Of a stretch of DNA of 64,000 bases, positions 16,146-25,518 are shown one piece after another (the first letter of the stretch is position 1; each line of letters opens with the position of its first letter). The stretch covers positions 162,474-226,473 of the forward strand of contig NZ_BIMD01000003.1 of assembly GCF_004000905.1 (NCBI RefSeq), given 5' to 3'. This DNA comes from Paenibacillus humicus NBRC 102415 (GTDB lineage: Bacteria > Bacillota > Bacilli > Paenibacillales > Paenibacillaceae). The notes beneath the pieces are model-generated. The model saw only the letters and a list, made by a program, of their open reading frames with translations, was not told the DNA's origin and made no database searches. The translations under genes were made by a program, and so were the position numbers.

Positions 16146-17130
16146 TGTCCACTTCTCCTCCTTCCTGCTCATCCATGAGGTTTTGAAAATTGACCGTGAG
16201 CGTGATCGTCTGCATACCGTTTTCCCAGACATGCTCGTCACTATCGATATAAAAAAGGCCCACCAAGCCGGTGAGCTCATCCTTAATTCGTACAGCATTG
16301 CCGGTTATGAGATCGACTTGCCCGTCACCGAAGACGGTGACGTTTGCGGTCCTTTCCGCTCCTTTCAGCATGGCAAGAGCAGGAGCATGGGGGTCCTTTT
16401 TTTCTTCCAGTTGGTAGATCTCCTGGAGCCGTCCATACCGTTTTAAGTTATCGGTTGCCGTCACCTCGCCAACATAGTTGTCATTTTTATCGACGATTTT
16501 GACAGCCGTCACGGCGTCCTCAATGCTCTCCGTGTAAGAAGCTTCTGTCAGGTTAGTGTCCGCCGTCAACATAACTGCTGCTGTTCTGGTGCCCTTGCGG
16601 ATAACGCTTAGTCGGCCTGCGGACATGCGGGGGATGTATTTATGTCCTGTCGTCTTCGAAGCACCGGTGTAGCCGATCATGACGGCCTCATACGCGCTGC
16701 GATTAAGAGCCGTGAACCGTTGGCTGCCGCCGGCATCCTCCAGGTAACCGACCGGAACTCCAATCTCCGCGCAAACAGTCCGAGCAACTGCAGCCGCCGT
16801 CGCACCCTTGAAGATCCGATTCACCTTTGACTGGGTCATGTACCTAAGACCGTCATATGCCGTGTACTCAATACTGTTCCCGGTGAGCGACTTACTCTGT
16901 TTGAACAGATAGCCCCGGAAGATTTCTTTGCTGTCATCATCGTAGATGAATATCATCTCACCTAACTCCATAGGCACTCGCGGAATGCTCCGGTCCGAAG
17001 GGGCAAACAGAATTGAGAAAGTCGCCGATCGGGCAGCCGTCGACTTGTCTCCGGACCACGAGAGCCGTAGGAAGAGGCCCGATAAGTCCGTCTTCACACC
17101 AGCTCTGGAAACGTGCTTAAGGGAGATCAT
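16072..17130 (-). CDS. xkdQ: XkdQ-like tail hub/cell-puncturing protein
   Basis: 352 aa from ATG 17130 (overlap ATGA with xkdP). Start ISLKHVSRAGVKTDLSGLF, core GEMIFIYDDDSKEIFRGYLF, ending in a Ser/Gly-rich tail (SSKTSSSGAGSTGY). Belongs with gpD/gp27-like hub proteins of contractile tails. Baseplate operon position is diagnostic. Confidence 0.85.
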   Translation of the reverse strand: MISLKHVSRAGVKTDLSGLFLRLSWSGDKSTAARSATFSILFAPSDRSIPRVPMELGEMIFIYDDDSKEIFRGYLFKQSKSLTGNSIEYTAYDGLRYMTQSKVNRIFKGATAAAVARTVCAEIGVPVGYLEDAGGSQRFTALNRSAYEAVMIGYTGASKTTGHKYIPRMSAGRLSVIRKGTRTAAVMLTADTNLTEASYTESIEDAVTAVKIVDKNDNYVGEVTATDNLKRYGRLQEIYQLEEKKDPHAPALAMLKGAERTANVTVFGDGQVDLITGNAVRIKDELTGLVGLFYIDSDEHVWENGMQTITLTVNFQNLMDEQEGGEVDSGSSKTSSSGAGSTGYSLDNFVYP

Positions 17131-17777
17131 ATTTTCAACACCTGCCCGATCTGCAGCTTGCGGTCGTCTGTAATCCCGTTTTTCTTTTTGATTTCCGGCC
17201 ATCGGCTGCCGTTACCGTATACCCTTTTGGCAATGAGATATCCCGTATCGCCCTTTTTGACCGTATACGTCTTCGGCGGTGTTTTGGTCGATGTACGTGC
17301 CGCGCTGGCGCTATGCGCCGAAGATGAGGCAATTGTCGCTGGAGTTGTCGTTCCCTTCTGGGCGGTGACAAAGCGGTATTCCCGTAACGACAATGTAAAA
17401 TAGACGTCCAAAGGTCCCGGACGATGGCCGTAGTTGAATGATTCAATGACCATCACCTGGTTCAGGTTGAGCCCCCTTGCCGTGATGAGAAGGCGCAGAG
17501 GCTTACCACTCTCCTTCCAGCGGTTCAGGGTGTTGACGAAAGTGACCGGCGGCGGAAAGTCCTTATAAACGCACAAACCATCATCCTGAATGGGGAAATA
17601 GCTTTCTAAGGTGACGCTATTCAGCCGCCGCTTGCCCATAGCCAGTACCTCGCCTAGGTTGTGGACGGTTACAGTGTTATGAGCCATTCCGGTTTGGAGG
17701 TCATAAGACGACGGCGGCACCGGCAGCCGTAGTGTCTCCGCACCGCTGTTATACGACAAAACTACATCAATCGGCAT
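17127..17777 (-). CDS. xkdP: XkdP-like LysM tail protein
   Basis: 216 aa. The N-terminal ~140 residues bind the tail tube/hub; a Thr/Ser/Ala linker follows; the C-terminal LysM (~165-214: YTVKKGDTGYLIAKRVYGNG, RKLQIGQVLKI) binds N-acetylglucosamine glycans. Located directly after the tape measure as in PBSX. Confidence 0.9.
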   Translation of the reverse strand: MPIDVVLSYNSGAETLRLPVPPSSYDLQTGMAHNTVTVHNLGEVLAMGKRRLNSVTLESYFPIQDDGLCVYKDFPPPVTFVNTLNRWKESGKPLRLLITARGLNLNQVMVIESFNYGHRPGPLDVYFTLSLREYRFVTAQKGTTTPATIASSSAHSASAARTSTKTPPKTYTVKKGDTGYLIAKRVYGNGSRWPEIKKKNGITDDRKLQIGQVLKI

Positions 17778-17779
17778 GC

Positions 17780-19801
17780 CTATCCTCCGTTCAAACTGAC
17801 TTGCTCCATGATGGTTCTAAATTCTTGCGCCAGTCTTGCGATATCCGCTTCTTCTCGTACAACTGCTCCGGGAAATTGGAAAATGAATTGTTGAGAAGCC
17901 CCTCCGGAACCGCGATTTTGATTGGCCTCTTGTGCCGTCAAGACCTGCTCACCTTCGTGCAATATGGCCGGGAACCCATTCCGGGGGACACGTTGAATTC
18001 CATAAGCAAACCCAGCAGAATTCATTAGCTCGAGATACTTCTGCATGTCCTTGTTTCCGCCTGTGGAAAGTTTCCTTAGCTCATCTGCTGACATTCCGGT
18101 CTTTTCGCTCAGTGCTTGATTTAGCTTTCTCTCGTATTTTACATAGCCTTCATCAGACCACACGGTTTTCAAGCGCTCTAGTTCTTTCTGAGATACGCCC
18201 ATGTTTTTCGTAATCCAGCCATCCTGTTTTGAACCCAACTGATCTGCAAGTGACATGGATTTATTGTAATTTGCCTCATTTGCCATTTGCCCAGCTGCCA
18301 CGCCGCCGCCTAACGCTCCAATAGCAGCCCCGTAAGGACCGAAGGATGATCCCGCGATACCTCCTGACACTGCTCCCAAAACAGCTGTCATGGTTGGGTT
18401 GTCAGCAATATACCCTTGGATGCCTTCCCACATTCCTTGTCCTATTTTCCTGCCTGCAGTAATGGCTGATTCAATCAGAGGCTGGCTGCCGGCTAAAGCT
18501 ACTCCTAAGGTTGCTCCAATCTTGCTGCCAATGTCTGTTAACTGAGCCTTTCCGGATTTTTCGTACCAACCATCAAACAGAGTTTTCAGCTCCGTAAAAA
18601 TAAACTTCACTTTAGACTCTGTGTCCGGGAGGTTTCGGAATTTCTTGTTGTTTATAAACCGTTCCTGAATGTATGCGGTGATGCTTTTTCCAGTATTGAC
18701 GACCCCCTTGAACATGGAAGCCATCATCTTGCTGCCAGCTTCAAACATTTTGTCTGCGCCACCACCACTCAAATAGTTAGCCCAACGTTTAAGTTCTGGC
18801 TTCAGGTATTCAAGAGTTCGAGTTCCCATGTTGGTCACACCGGAACCCATTGTTCCAGTAATTGTCGACCACAGGCCATAAGCAGATTGCCCGAGCTTTT
18901 CGGAGCCGCCACGGAACATCTGCGTCAGCCCGATCCCCGATCCGTTTTTAAGCTTGGACCAGTCTCCGCCAGAAGCCTTGATTTGCGCTTGGCTGATTTT
19001 AAATCCAAACTCCTTCATCCGCTCCGTCTCGCCAGTGGCTAGGTCAGCAAGGGCTTCAATAGAGTCGCTGAGAGTCTTGCCAGGGGTAAGAGCCGTCATA
19101 TCCTCAGCAAGCCTCAGAAGGCTCATAGCAGGCTTGGTTTTGCCCCCAGCTATACCGAGCGCCCTGGTGCCCGTCGAAATGACTTCGTCCGTATCAAACG
19201 GGGTGATATCCGCATTCTTCCGGAGATCAGCAATGAATCGCTGCGCTTCCTGCCCTGCCCATGATTTACCCTGCTTGGGGTTATTGACGCCAAGGAAGTG
19301 AGTCATGGAGATCATCTGCCGCTCCAGCATAGAAGCCCCACTGAGACTCTGCTTGATAAGGGCAATCCCTGCCGCTCCTACAGCACCAGCAGCAACGCCA
19401 CCTATAAGCAAGGGTTTCTTAAGCATGTCAAGCATACTTCGGAGTCCGCGAAAACCGCTGGATGCCAAGTCGACTGCCTTGACAGTCACTTTAAACGGAG
19501 CTTTTGTCATCCACTTGAGGGTATTGACCGCCGGTTTGATTTGGGTGCTAAAGCGCTGTGCGTGAGCCGTTACAACGACGGCCGCATTACGGATCGCCTT
19601 GGTGCGCTGTTCCACCGCCTTGATTGCCTTCATGGCTGGTGAATTGTTGATGCGAATCTGCCGTTGTTTCTTAGCCTCGGCATCCAATTGTTTTTTTACC
19701 GTTTGGACCGATCGGTTGAACGTATCAGTGTTCTTCTTCACCCGCTGCATGACAGCGGAATAATTGTCACGCAGACTAATGACTGATGTCAGCCTTGCCA
19801 T
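17780..19801 (-). CDS. tail tape-measure protein
   Basis: 673 aa. Helical, basic N-terminus (YSAVMQRVKKNTDTFNRSV), central hydrophobic/Gly-rich transmembrane-like stretch at ~130-160 (LLIGGVAAGAVGAAGIALI) and a Gly/Ala-rich segment at ~470-520. Position after the tail chaperone and GAGGTGA upstream of ATG fit. At roughly 0.15 nm per residue it predicts a tail near 100 nm; PBSX XkdO is about twice as long, so this tail is short. Confidence 0.9.
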   Translation of the reverse strand: MARLTSVISLRDNYSAVMQRVKKNTDTFNRSVQTVKKQLDAEAKKQRQIRINNSPAMKAIKAVEQRTKAIRNAAVVVTAHAQRFSTQIKPAVNTLKWMTKAPFKVTVKAVDLASSGFRGLRSMLDMLKKPLLIGGVAAGAVGAAGIALIKQSLSGASMLERQMISMTHFLGVNNPKQGKSWAGQEAQRFIADLRKNADITPFDTDEVISTGTRALGIAGGKTKPAMSLLRLAEDMTALTPGKTLSDSIEALADLATGETERMKEFGFKISQAQIKASGGDWSKLKNGSGIGLTQMFRGGSEKLGQSAYGLWSTITGTMGSGVTNMGTRTLEYLKPELKRWANYLSGGGADKMFEAGSKMMASMFKGVVNTGKSITAYIQERFINNKKFRNLPDTESKVKFIFTELKTLFDGWYEKSGKAQLTDIGSKIGATLGVALAGSQPLIESAITAGRKIGQGMWEGIQGYIADNPTMTAVLGAVSGGIAGSSFGPYGAAIGALGGGVAAGQMANEANYNKSMSLADQLGSKQDGWITKNMGVSQKELERLKTVWSDEGYVKYERKLNQALSEKTGMSADELRKLSTGGNKDMQKYLELMNSAGFAYGIQRVPRNGFPAILHEGEQVLTAQEANQNRGSGGASQQFIFQFPGAVVREEADIARLAQEFRTIMEQVSLNGG

Positions 19802-19812
19802 CTCTGTTCACC

Positions 19813-20393
19813 TCACAATACTGGGAGCGTCGGCCATGCTCCAGCCTTTTGTAAGCGGGCCCGTTCTTCTTGCTCATATTGATAGAAAGCCCGGATGAGC
19901 AATTGCTCACCGGGCGGCATGTTATAAATTTCGCTCGGTCGGATGCCGCGCCGGGACCAGTAATAGTAAAGCATCTCGGTTAGACCATCCGACCTTATTC
20001 GTTTTTTAATTCAGTTACAGCGTCAGCACTGAAACCGGACAACTCCGAAATTTCGTTATACAGAATTGCAACTTCTCCAGTCAGGAGAAAGTTTGTTTTG
20101 AGCAGCAGATCCTTCGGCGTGGCCGCTCCAAAATGTTTCAGAAGTTCAGTCGATTTAAGAGAGGGGTCAACAAGCCCTTTGATGATCGTATGCGCGCGCA
20201 GTGCCCCTTGATCGATTTCGCCGTCACCGGCTGAGATATCGGAAATTTCTTCCTGCTCGTCATGTGTGAGAGCTTGGAGAGTGAAAATAACTTTGTCACC
20301 AGCCTCTTTGGATAGTCGTGGAATTTCGACCTTTTTGGTTGGTCTGACCATCTTGGATTGATCGATTTTCAGCAGCAAATCGAGTGTAGACAT
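19813..20393 (-). CDS. xkdN: tail assembly chaperone with -1 frameshift extension (XkdN plus T extension)
   Basis: The 132-aa zero-frame product ends at 19995 (VTELKNE). Its last codons are TTA AAA AAC, i.e. the classical slippery heptamer A-AAA-AAC (plus 20001-20007). A -1 slip reads on through KKRIRSDGLTEMLYYYWSRR, MPPGEQLLIRAFYQYE and stops at 19813-19815, adding ~60 residues. The last motif is typical of the T domain of tail chaperones (lambda gpGT paradigm). The extension ends 11 nt before the tape measure start, as expected. Confidence 0.8.
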
Positions 20394-20840
20394 TTAAATT
20401 CCTCCACCCGTAATAAGATCATTGGTTTCCCATTTTGTGAATGTGAATGGCGCTTCCGTTTCGCCTTTGACGCCGGCTTCCCAGTCAGCAAGAGTGAGGT
20501 CGTTGAAGCTGGCATCCGATACAGTAACCCTTTCGGCCCCGAATGCTGCTGGATCATTCAACGAGCTCAGGATGGTCGCTCTAGGCAGAATGCCTTTTTG
20601 GATGGCGGCACTGTACTTCTTAATCATCCGCGAGTTAACCTTGTGCAGCCTGACACTGCCATTCCCTTTATAGCCCATGAATTTCGAATCGACGCCCATA
20701 TTCCCCGCCAACTGCACATCCTCTTTGTTGAACTCAAGCTTGGCTTGGAATCCTTTGACCTCAGCGACATAGTCGCCATCGATCCAGAGCTCGCCACCCG
20801 TACCGCTGATAATCCTTTCGCCATTAAAGCCTGCTGGCAT
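20394..20840 (-). CDS. xkdM: tail tube protein
   Basis: 148 aa, XkdM family (DUF2001): starts GFNGERIISGTGGELWIDG, then VKGFQAKLEFNKEDVQLAG and GNGSVRLHKVNSRMIK. Forms the inner tube of the contractile tail. AGGAGGG upstream of ATG. Directly after the sheath gene. Confidence 0.92.
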   Translation of the reverse strand: MPAGFNGERIISGTGGELWIDGDYVAEVKGFQAKLEFNKEDVQLAGNMGVDSKFMGYKGNGSVRLHKVNSRMIKKYSAAIQKGILPRATILSSLNDPAAFGAERVTVSDASFNDLTLADWEAGVKGETEAPFTFTKWETNDLITGGGI

Positions 20841-20853
20841 GGTTCATTCCCTC

Positions 20854-21930
20854 CTAGAGGTAAATTTGCATATCGAAGTCCTCAATGGCGTCGAGTGCTC
20901 GCAGCGGGCCGCCGATGAACACTTTGTCCCTGGTATTGGCTTCTTTGACTTGCTGATCATTCATCGCAGCAACTGCATCGGCACCGAGGATCGTCTTAAG
21001 GAATACCCGTTGAGCAGCTATGTTGATGTCTGCCCGGCTCAGCCCCGGATCCAAAATACCCTGCAACTCCATTTCCTCGTAGTAAGCATTCACCGCATTT
21101 AGCAGCAGGAGCTTATTGGTGTACGAGTTGGAGACCTTGCCGATATAGTTGTCCTCGATCGTCTGCTTGATGTCCGTATAGATCTTGTTGAACACCCGGA
21201 CCAGTTTGATTTTTTGCCATTCGGCACCAAACGGATCGGCCAGCGTCGTAAGGGACGTTACTCCTCGAGCAATCTTGACCTTTTCACCGTCATTGATCAG
21301 GACCAGCTTGCCGGCGGCAATGGCTGTGTTGGCCTCGGTTTTCGTAAGCTTCGGCACATCCGTCACATCTGGCAGCACCTGATAAGTTGGGGCCACGGTG
21401 AGCGATAGGCCGGCGAGCAGGCCGGCAATCCGGGCCAGGAAATTGGTCGTCGTGTAGCTGGTGGCACCAACATAGATGTTGTCGGTAGCAAAATTCACGA
21501 TAGCCGGGTGGTCACCGGCATGGTTCGGCAGTACGAACATGATCTTCCGATCCTTGGCGTCGAACATGCCCTTGGCCCATGTGGCCGCTGCGGACACATC
21601 TCCAGCGGCGATCCCGGGGACAGTTCCGACGTTCCAAGGGATGGTTTCCAGGTAGTTGTACGCCGCCGCGTAGTCGGACGCGGACGATGGTATTACGACG
21701 ACCTTCACCATTGCAGGCGTGCCGATCATTGCCAGAGCGATATGGTTTTTGTTGACCACCGTCAATCCAGCCGGAATTTCATCTCCTGGGCGCAGCTTGT
21801 ACTCAACGACGCCGGTCGAGACGGACGTGTCCTTGAGCACAATCGCCAGCACGCCCGCGCCGCCCTGCTGGATCGCGGCGGTGGCAATGGATTTGAACAC
21901 GATATTTACATTAGGCAAACCGAGTGCCAT
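20854..21930 (-). CDS. xkdK: contractile tail sheath protein
   Basis: 358 aa; XkdK family: LPNVNIVFKSIATAAIQQG start, conserved C-terminal half (GKVSNSYTNKLLLLNAVNAY, GGPLRALDAIEDFDMQIYL). Shorter than the ~460-residue PBSX XkdK, as in compact sheaths lacking the outer domain. Its presence makes the phage a contractile-tailed one. Confidence 0.92.
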   Translation of the reverse strand: MALGLPNVNIVFKSIATAAIQQGGAGVLAIVLKDTSVSTGVVEYKLRPGDEIPAGLTVVNKNHIALAMIGTPAMVKVVVIPSSASDYAAAYNYLETIPWNVGTVPGIAAGDVSAAATWAKGMFDAKDRKIMFVLPNHAGDHPAIVNFATDNIYVGATSYTTTNFLARIAGLLAGLSLTVAPTYQVLPDVTDVPKLTKTEANTAIAAGKLVLINDGEKVKIARGVTSLTTLADPFGAEWQKIKLVRVFNKIYTDIKQTIEDNYIGKVSNSYTNKLLLLNAVNAYYEEMELQGILDPGLSRADINIAAQRVFLKTILGADAVAAMNDQQVKEANTRDKVFIGGPLRALDAIEDFDMQIYL

Positions 21931-21933
21931 TGG

Positions 21934-22380
21934 TCATCCTCCTTTTTGGTCCAAGTGGACCTCTTGCATGGTGTCGTACTCCGGCAGCTGCCGGTTGGTC
22001 TGACCCTCCAGGACAACGGTGATATAGACTTCTTCGTCCCTTGGCCCGCCGTCGATGCTTGCGATTGTGTAGACAGCACCGTCAGGGGCTTTCAATACAG
22101 GCGATTCCTGCAATACCGTCATAAGGCGGTCTGAAACGTCGATTTTATCGAATACGTCCGGTTCTTGCCCGCGGGCGAGCTTGGGGAAGTAGACGATCTG
22201 CCAGCTCATTCGCCGCTGCCGGTAATTGAGGTTCAAGAACTCCCCTGAATGGGTCGCCAATTGCACGAAAAAAGACGGCTGTTTAAAGCCGTCCGGAACC
22301 GTGTTGACGTATGTGGTCGTGACCTCGGGAATCGTGTCCTTCAGGAGGCGCCGTATGGCGTCCAGGCTGCTACGAAACAT
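21934..22380 (-). CDS. tail terminator-like protein (XkdJ/DUF6838 type)
   Basis: 148 aa from ATG 22380 (AGGCGGG upstream; overlaps the preceding gene by 11 nt). Pattern FRSSLDAIRRLLKDTIP, then QPSFFVQLATHSGEFLNLNY and MSWQIVYFP fits small proteins that cap the tail between connector and sheath. Context is strong. Confidence 0.75.
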   Translation of the reverse strand: MFRSSLDAIRRLLKDTIPEVTTTYVNTVPDGFKQPSFFVQLATHSGEFLNLNYRQRRMSWQIVYFPKLARGQEPDVFDKIDVSDRLMTVLQESPVLKAPDGAVYTIASIDGGPRDEEVYITVVLEGQTNRQLPEYDTMQEVHLDQKGG

Positions 22381-22834
22381 CGAAGCCCGCCTCCTTCCCG
22401 ATCTCCCGGATGAATCCATCGACCATTTCAGGTATGTCCCGGTTCGTCTTCTCCAGCGCCCTCTTGAAGAAATGAGTACCGGGGACAAAGCCGAGATTCT
22501 TCTTGGTTCTCCGAATTCGGCCGTTCTTCATCTTCTTGCGCGTCACCTTAACCAGCTTGTGGCCATCTTCAACCATGCGAGCGTACCAGACCTTGGTACC
22601 GACCTCGATCGTCTCGCCGGGATCGACGAAGAGAATCCATTCCTTTTGTCCCTTGTAGAGCTCCCGCTTAAATGATGCTCGGAGGCGCCCAGAGCTGACC
22701 GGCACCTCGGCCGCACAATTCTGCAGATGTTTCTTCCCGACATCATAGCGCAACTGGTTGTAACGCTTCTTGTCTCGAGCCGCATGCCCCAGTGCCTTGG
22801 AAAGTTGGTCGAGACCTTCGATTTTGAAACTCAT
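22370..22834 (-). CDS. HK97 gp10-like/XkdI head-tail protein
   Basis: 154 aa from ATG 22834, overlapping the stop of the upstream gene (ATGA). Start FKIEGLDQLSKALGHAA, then VPVSSGRLRASFKREL and a C-terminal VPGTHFFKRALEKT motif mark the HK97 gp10 family. Likely completes the neck. Confidence 0.85.
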   Translation of the reverse strand: MSFKIEGLDQLSKALGHAARDKKRYNQLRYDVGKKHLQNCAAEVPVSSGRLRASFKRELYKGQKEWILFVDPGETIEVGTKVWYARMVEDGHKLVKVTRKKMKNGRIRRTKKNLGFVPGTHFFKRALEKTNRDIPEMVDGFIREIGKEAGFDVS

Positions 22835-23160
22835 GCCGAACCCTCCCGCTCCACCTGAACCTCCGTATGGTGATTGTTGGGCCGATACGGCTCGCCCGCC
22901 CGGTACTCCCCAGCGCCGTTGACCTTGACCAAGTCGCCGGCCTGTATGTTTGCGGCTGCAGGCATGTAGAGCATGTACACTTCGGTAATGGCCGTTTCGG
23001 GTTCCCCTCGAGTCGCCTGAATTTTTTTTCGTGACAGGCGGCAAGGATAGGAGTTGACTGCCTGATAATCGTCCTCCCCATTGAGGGGAGTGTTGTACTC
23101 GTCCTTCTGTGGCAACGAGCGCCAGACTGTACAGCGCTGTACGAGCATTCCCGGGCCCAT
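22831..23160 (-). CDS. head closure/head-tail adaptor protein (XkdH-like)
   Basis: 109 aa from ATG 23160, which shares bases with the previous stop (TGATG). Beta-rich, ending AAANIQAGDLVKVNGAGEYR; size and position fit head-closure adaptors (DUF3599/XkdH type). Confidence 0.75.
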   Translation of the reverse strand: MGPGMLVQRCTVWRSLPQKDEYNTPLNGEDDYQAVNSYPCRLSRKKIQATRGEPETAITEVYMLYMPAAANIQAGDLVKVNGAGEYRAGEPYRPNNHHTEVQVEREGSA

Positions 23161-23726
23161 CACCGCCACCGCCTGACATGAGAGCGTAGCAAGGCGCGTA
23201 CCGCCCGCGGCAGATTTGGAGATTCGCCATCTAAACCCTTTTCGTAGGTTACAGAGTAATCGCCGATCCGCTCTGATACCTTCCCCCATTCGCCCGAATA
23301 AAGCTGCTTGCAGAGCAGCAGGCAGGCGTACTCAACAGATATGGGCAGGTTCGATACTGGCGCCCCGTCCTCGTCGCTCGGCAGCACATACCCCCCGACA
23401 TAATGCACTCGGATGTTAAAAGAGCCGCAGGGCCAGCGTTGCTCACGGTAGAGCATTCCTTCGTCGAATTGGATATAATCCGTGATTGGATATGACGAAT
23501 CCCCCACGGACAGAATCGAGGTTACCGGATAGGCACGTAGAGGAAGCATGGTTGAACCGAGGCCGCTGCAGAGTTCGGTCCGCTCTTTCAGCTCGAACGA
23601 ACGCCGGCAATACTGCTCAATCGCCTCAGATGCTGCCTGCAGGCACATCAGGACTTGGTCATCTGTGCTCGCATCCTCTTGCAGGATGAGGAGTTGCTGC
23701 TTGGTCTTAGAAAGGGTAGAAAGCAT
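23160..23726 (-). CDS. head-tail connector (gp6-like)
   Basis: 188 aa; SEAIEQYCRRSFELKERTE, LRAYPVTSILSV, VHYVGGY and SVEYACLLLCKQLY segments fit the connector/adaptor family that docks under the portal. Confidence 0.8.
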   Translation of the reverse strand: MLSTLSKTKQQLLILQEDASTDDQVLMCLQAASEAIEQYCRRSFELKERTELCSGLGSTMLPLRAYPVTSILSVGDSSYPITDYIQFDEGMLYREQRWPCGSFNIRVHYVGGYVLPSDEDGAPVSNLPISVEYACLLLCKQLYSGEWGKVSERIGDYSVTYEKGLDGESPNLPRAVRALLRSHVRRWR

Positions 23727-23740
23727 CCCCTATCACCGCC

Positions 23741-24028
23741 TCACTTTTCATCCTTGGAAGCTTTCACCCGCTTTGCAGCGGATTTGTCCTGCGCCGTTTC
23801 GTCGTCAGCGCCAGCTTCATCGCCGACCTTCTCAGCGGCTTCAGCCTCCTTCGAATCGGCTTCCTTTTTTTCCGGCTCCTTTGCTACAGGTTGGACTTCC
23901 TTCCCGATTACATCAGCTGCGCGCAGCAGGATCTCCCGTTCTGCATCCGCCTCGATGATCGAACCTACTGCCACGAGCTCGCCGGATGTCACGTCTTCGA
24001 ATTGGTTTTTGACGATGAACTGTTTCAT
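23741..24028 (-). CDS. small acidic/basic tail-ended capsid-region protein (95 aa)
   Basis: N-terminal ~45 residues KQFIVKNQFEDVTSGEL fold-like; C-terminal ~50 residues are almost all Lys, Glu, Asp and Ala, hence disordered. AAAGGAGAGGG upstream of the ATG. Between capsid and connector genes in many HK97-type phages; role unknown, possibly head decoration. Confidence 0.7.
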   Translation of the reverse strand: MKQFIVKNQFEDVTSGELVAVGSIIEADAEREILLRAADVIGKEVQPVAKEPEKKEADSKEAEAAEKVGDEAGADDETAQDKSAAKRVKASKDEK

Positions 24029-24090
24029 GAAATCCCTCTCCTTTCAAAGTAGAAAAGGCCGGGGATGGCCCGGCCTTCAGAAATCTGCTA

Positions 24091-25518
24091 CTAGACGGCC
24101 GGAATGTCCAGGATGACGTAAGGGCTGACCTTCGTGACGCCGTTTTCAAGCGTCAGAGGCGCAACGACCCACGGCTTGCCGTCGACGTTCCAGAACACCT
24201 TAATGACCGTCTTGTTCTGTTTGAACAGGACGTGCTCGGATGCCGCGATGAACGGGCCGCTGCCGTCTTTGATCAGGTAGTAGGAGAGATCGACGAGCAT
24301 CAGGTCGCCCTTGGCGCCGAGAGCCGGCGTCTTGCCCGTGAATACGATTGGGATGCCGAAAAGGGTGGAAGGCAGGCCGCGCGTGGCGTCGCCGCGGATG
24401 AAGATGCTGTTTCCGGCATCATCCTTCAGGGATGCGATCATCACCATTGCCGATTGGTTAGCCACGAAGACGGAGTTGGACGTCGACTCCGGCAGCAGCG
24501 ATGCCAGCATCTGCAGGATGTCGATGAACTGGATCTTGTTTGCCGTCGCGCGTTTGACGACCAGACCACCCGCAGCGCCCAGAACGCCGGTCGGCTTGCC
24601 CGTGCCATTGCCGGTCAAGAAGGCGATGTCCTCAGCAGCCGTCATGGCTTTCGTGAGAAGGCCGCGGATGAAGGAGTCTGCAGCCTTCCAGTTCCGCAGC
24701 AACTTGTCAGTGACAATCGTCGTGGCCGCCACCTCGTTCGGCTGCAGGGAGACTTCCGCCAGGGATGCATTCGTGTCCGGCTTGTCGGCCCCTTCGGCGA
24801 TCCATTGGACCTGTACGCCGCCGTATACGCCGTTGGTGCCTTGGTTCAGAGCCGGCATCGTGACCTTGGAGTCAGGCGGATCTCCTGCAGGGATGACAGT
24901 GGCTCGAGGACGGACCACGGACGGCGAAGCACCGATCTGCAGCACGTCCGGAATGAATTGATCCGGCACTGCGTAGCCGCCTTCCGAATCGACGCCCATC
25001 GACCACTGGTTCTGGAACTTTGGCATGATCTGGTCGCGGAACGCTTCCGGAACCCCATAGCCGCCGCCCTCGCCCTGGCCTACCGGCAAGTTCTGCAGAC
25101 GGCCCGTCGAATCTCCAAAACGAACTGCATGGATGATTTCGCCGAGGTTTTGGAAGCCGCCGTTGTCGAGGCGTTTCGCCTGTACCGGGGCGCCGGCCAC
25201 CGCCGCAGGTCGGAAAGGTTGGCCGGACGTCTGGTTCAGCACTGCGGAACGAGCAGCCATCTTGTTCTCGCGCCCCTCTTGCTTCTGAGCTGCTTCGATT
25301 TTCGTGGAGTAGTCGTCGAACGAAGCATCCAGCCGATCGTACTCAGCCTCTTCTTCGTCCGTGAGGTTCCGGCCCTCGGTTTTAGCTTTGTTCACGATGG
25401 CTTGCTGTTGGTCATGGACAGAAGCGCGAGCCTGCAGCAGCTCCGCAAGCGATTCGACCGCACCTTCGGCGAACGTCTGAAGATTCAGGGGGAAACGGAA
25501 TTTGGACTGGTTTTTCAT
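24091..25518 (-). CDS. HK97-family major capsid protein
   Basis: 475 aa. The N-terminal ~110 residues are a coiled coil delta (scaffold) domain (SLAELLQARASVHDQQQA, LTDEEEAEYDRLDASFDD) normally cut off by the protease encoded upstream. The HK97 fold follows (GGYAVPDQF, ITDKLLRNWKAADSFIRGL, FLTGNGTGKPTG). Ends with LTLENGVTKVSPYVILD. Confidence 0.93.
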   Translation of the reverse strand: MKNQSKFRFPLNLQTFAEGAVESLAELLQARASVHDQQQAIVNKAKTEGRNLTDEEEAEYDRLDASFDDYSTKIEAAQKQEGRENKMAARSAVLNQTSGQPFRPAAVAGAPVQAKRLDNGGFQNLGEIIHAVRFGDSTGRLQNLPVGQGEGGGYGVPEAFRDQIMPKFQNQWSMGVDSEGGYAVPDQFIPDVLQIGASPSVVRPRATVIPAGDPPDSKVTMPALNQGTNGVYGGVQVQWIAEGADKPDTNASLAEVSLQPNEVAATTIVTDKLLRNWKAADSFIRGLLTKAMTAAEDIAFLTGNGTGKPTGVLGAAGGLVVKRATANKIQFIDILQMLASLLPESTSNSVFVANQSAMVMIASLKDDAGNSIFIRGDATRGLPSTLFGIPIVFTGKTPALGAKGDLMLVDLSYYLIKDGSGPFIAASEHVLFKQNKTVIKVFWNVDGKPWVVAPLTLENGVTKVSPYVILDIPAV

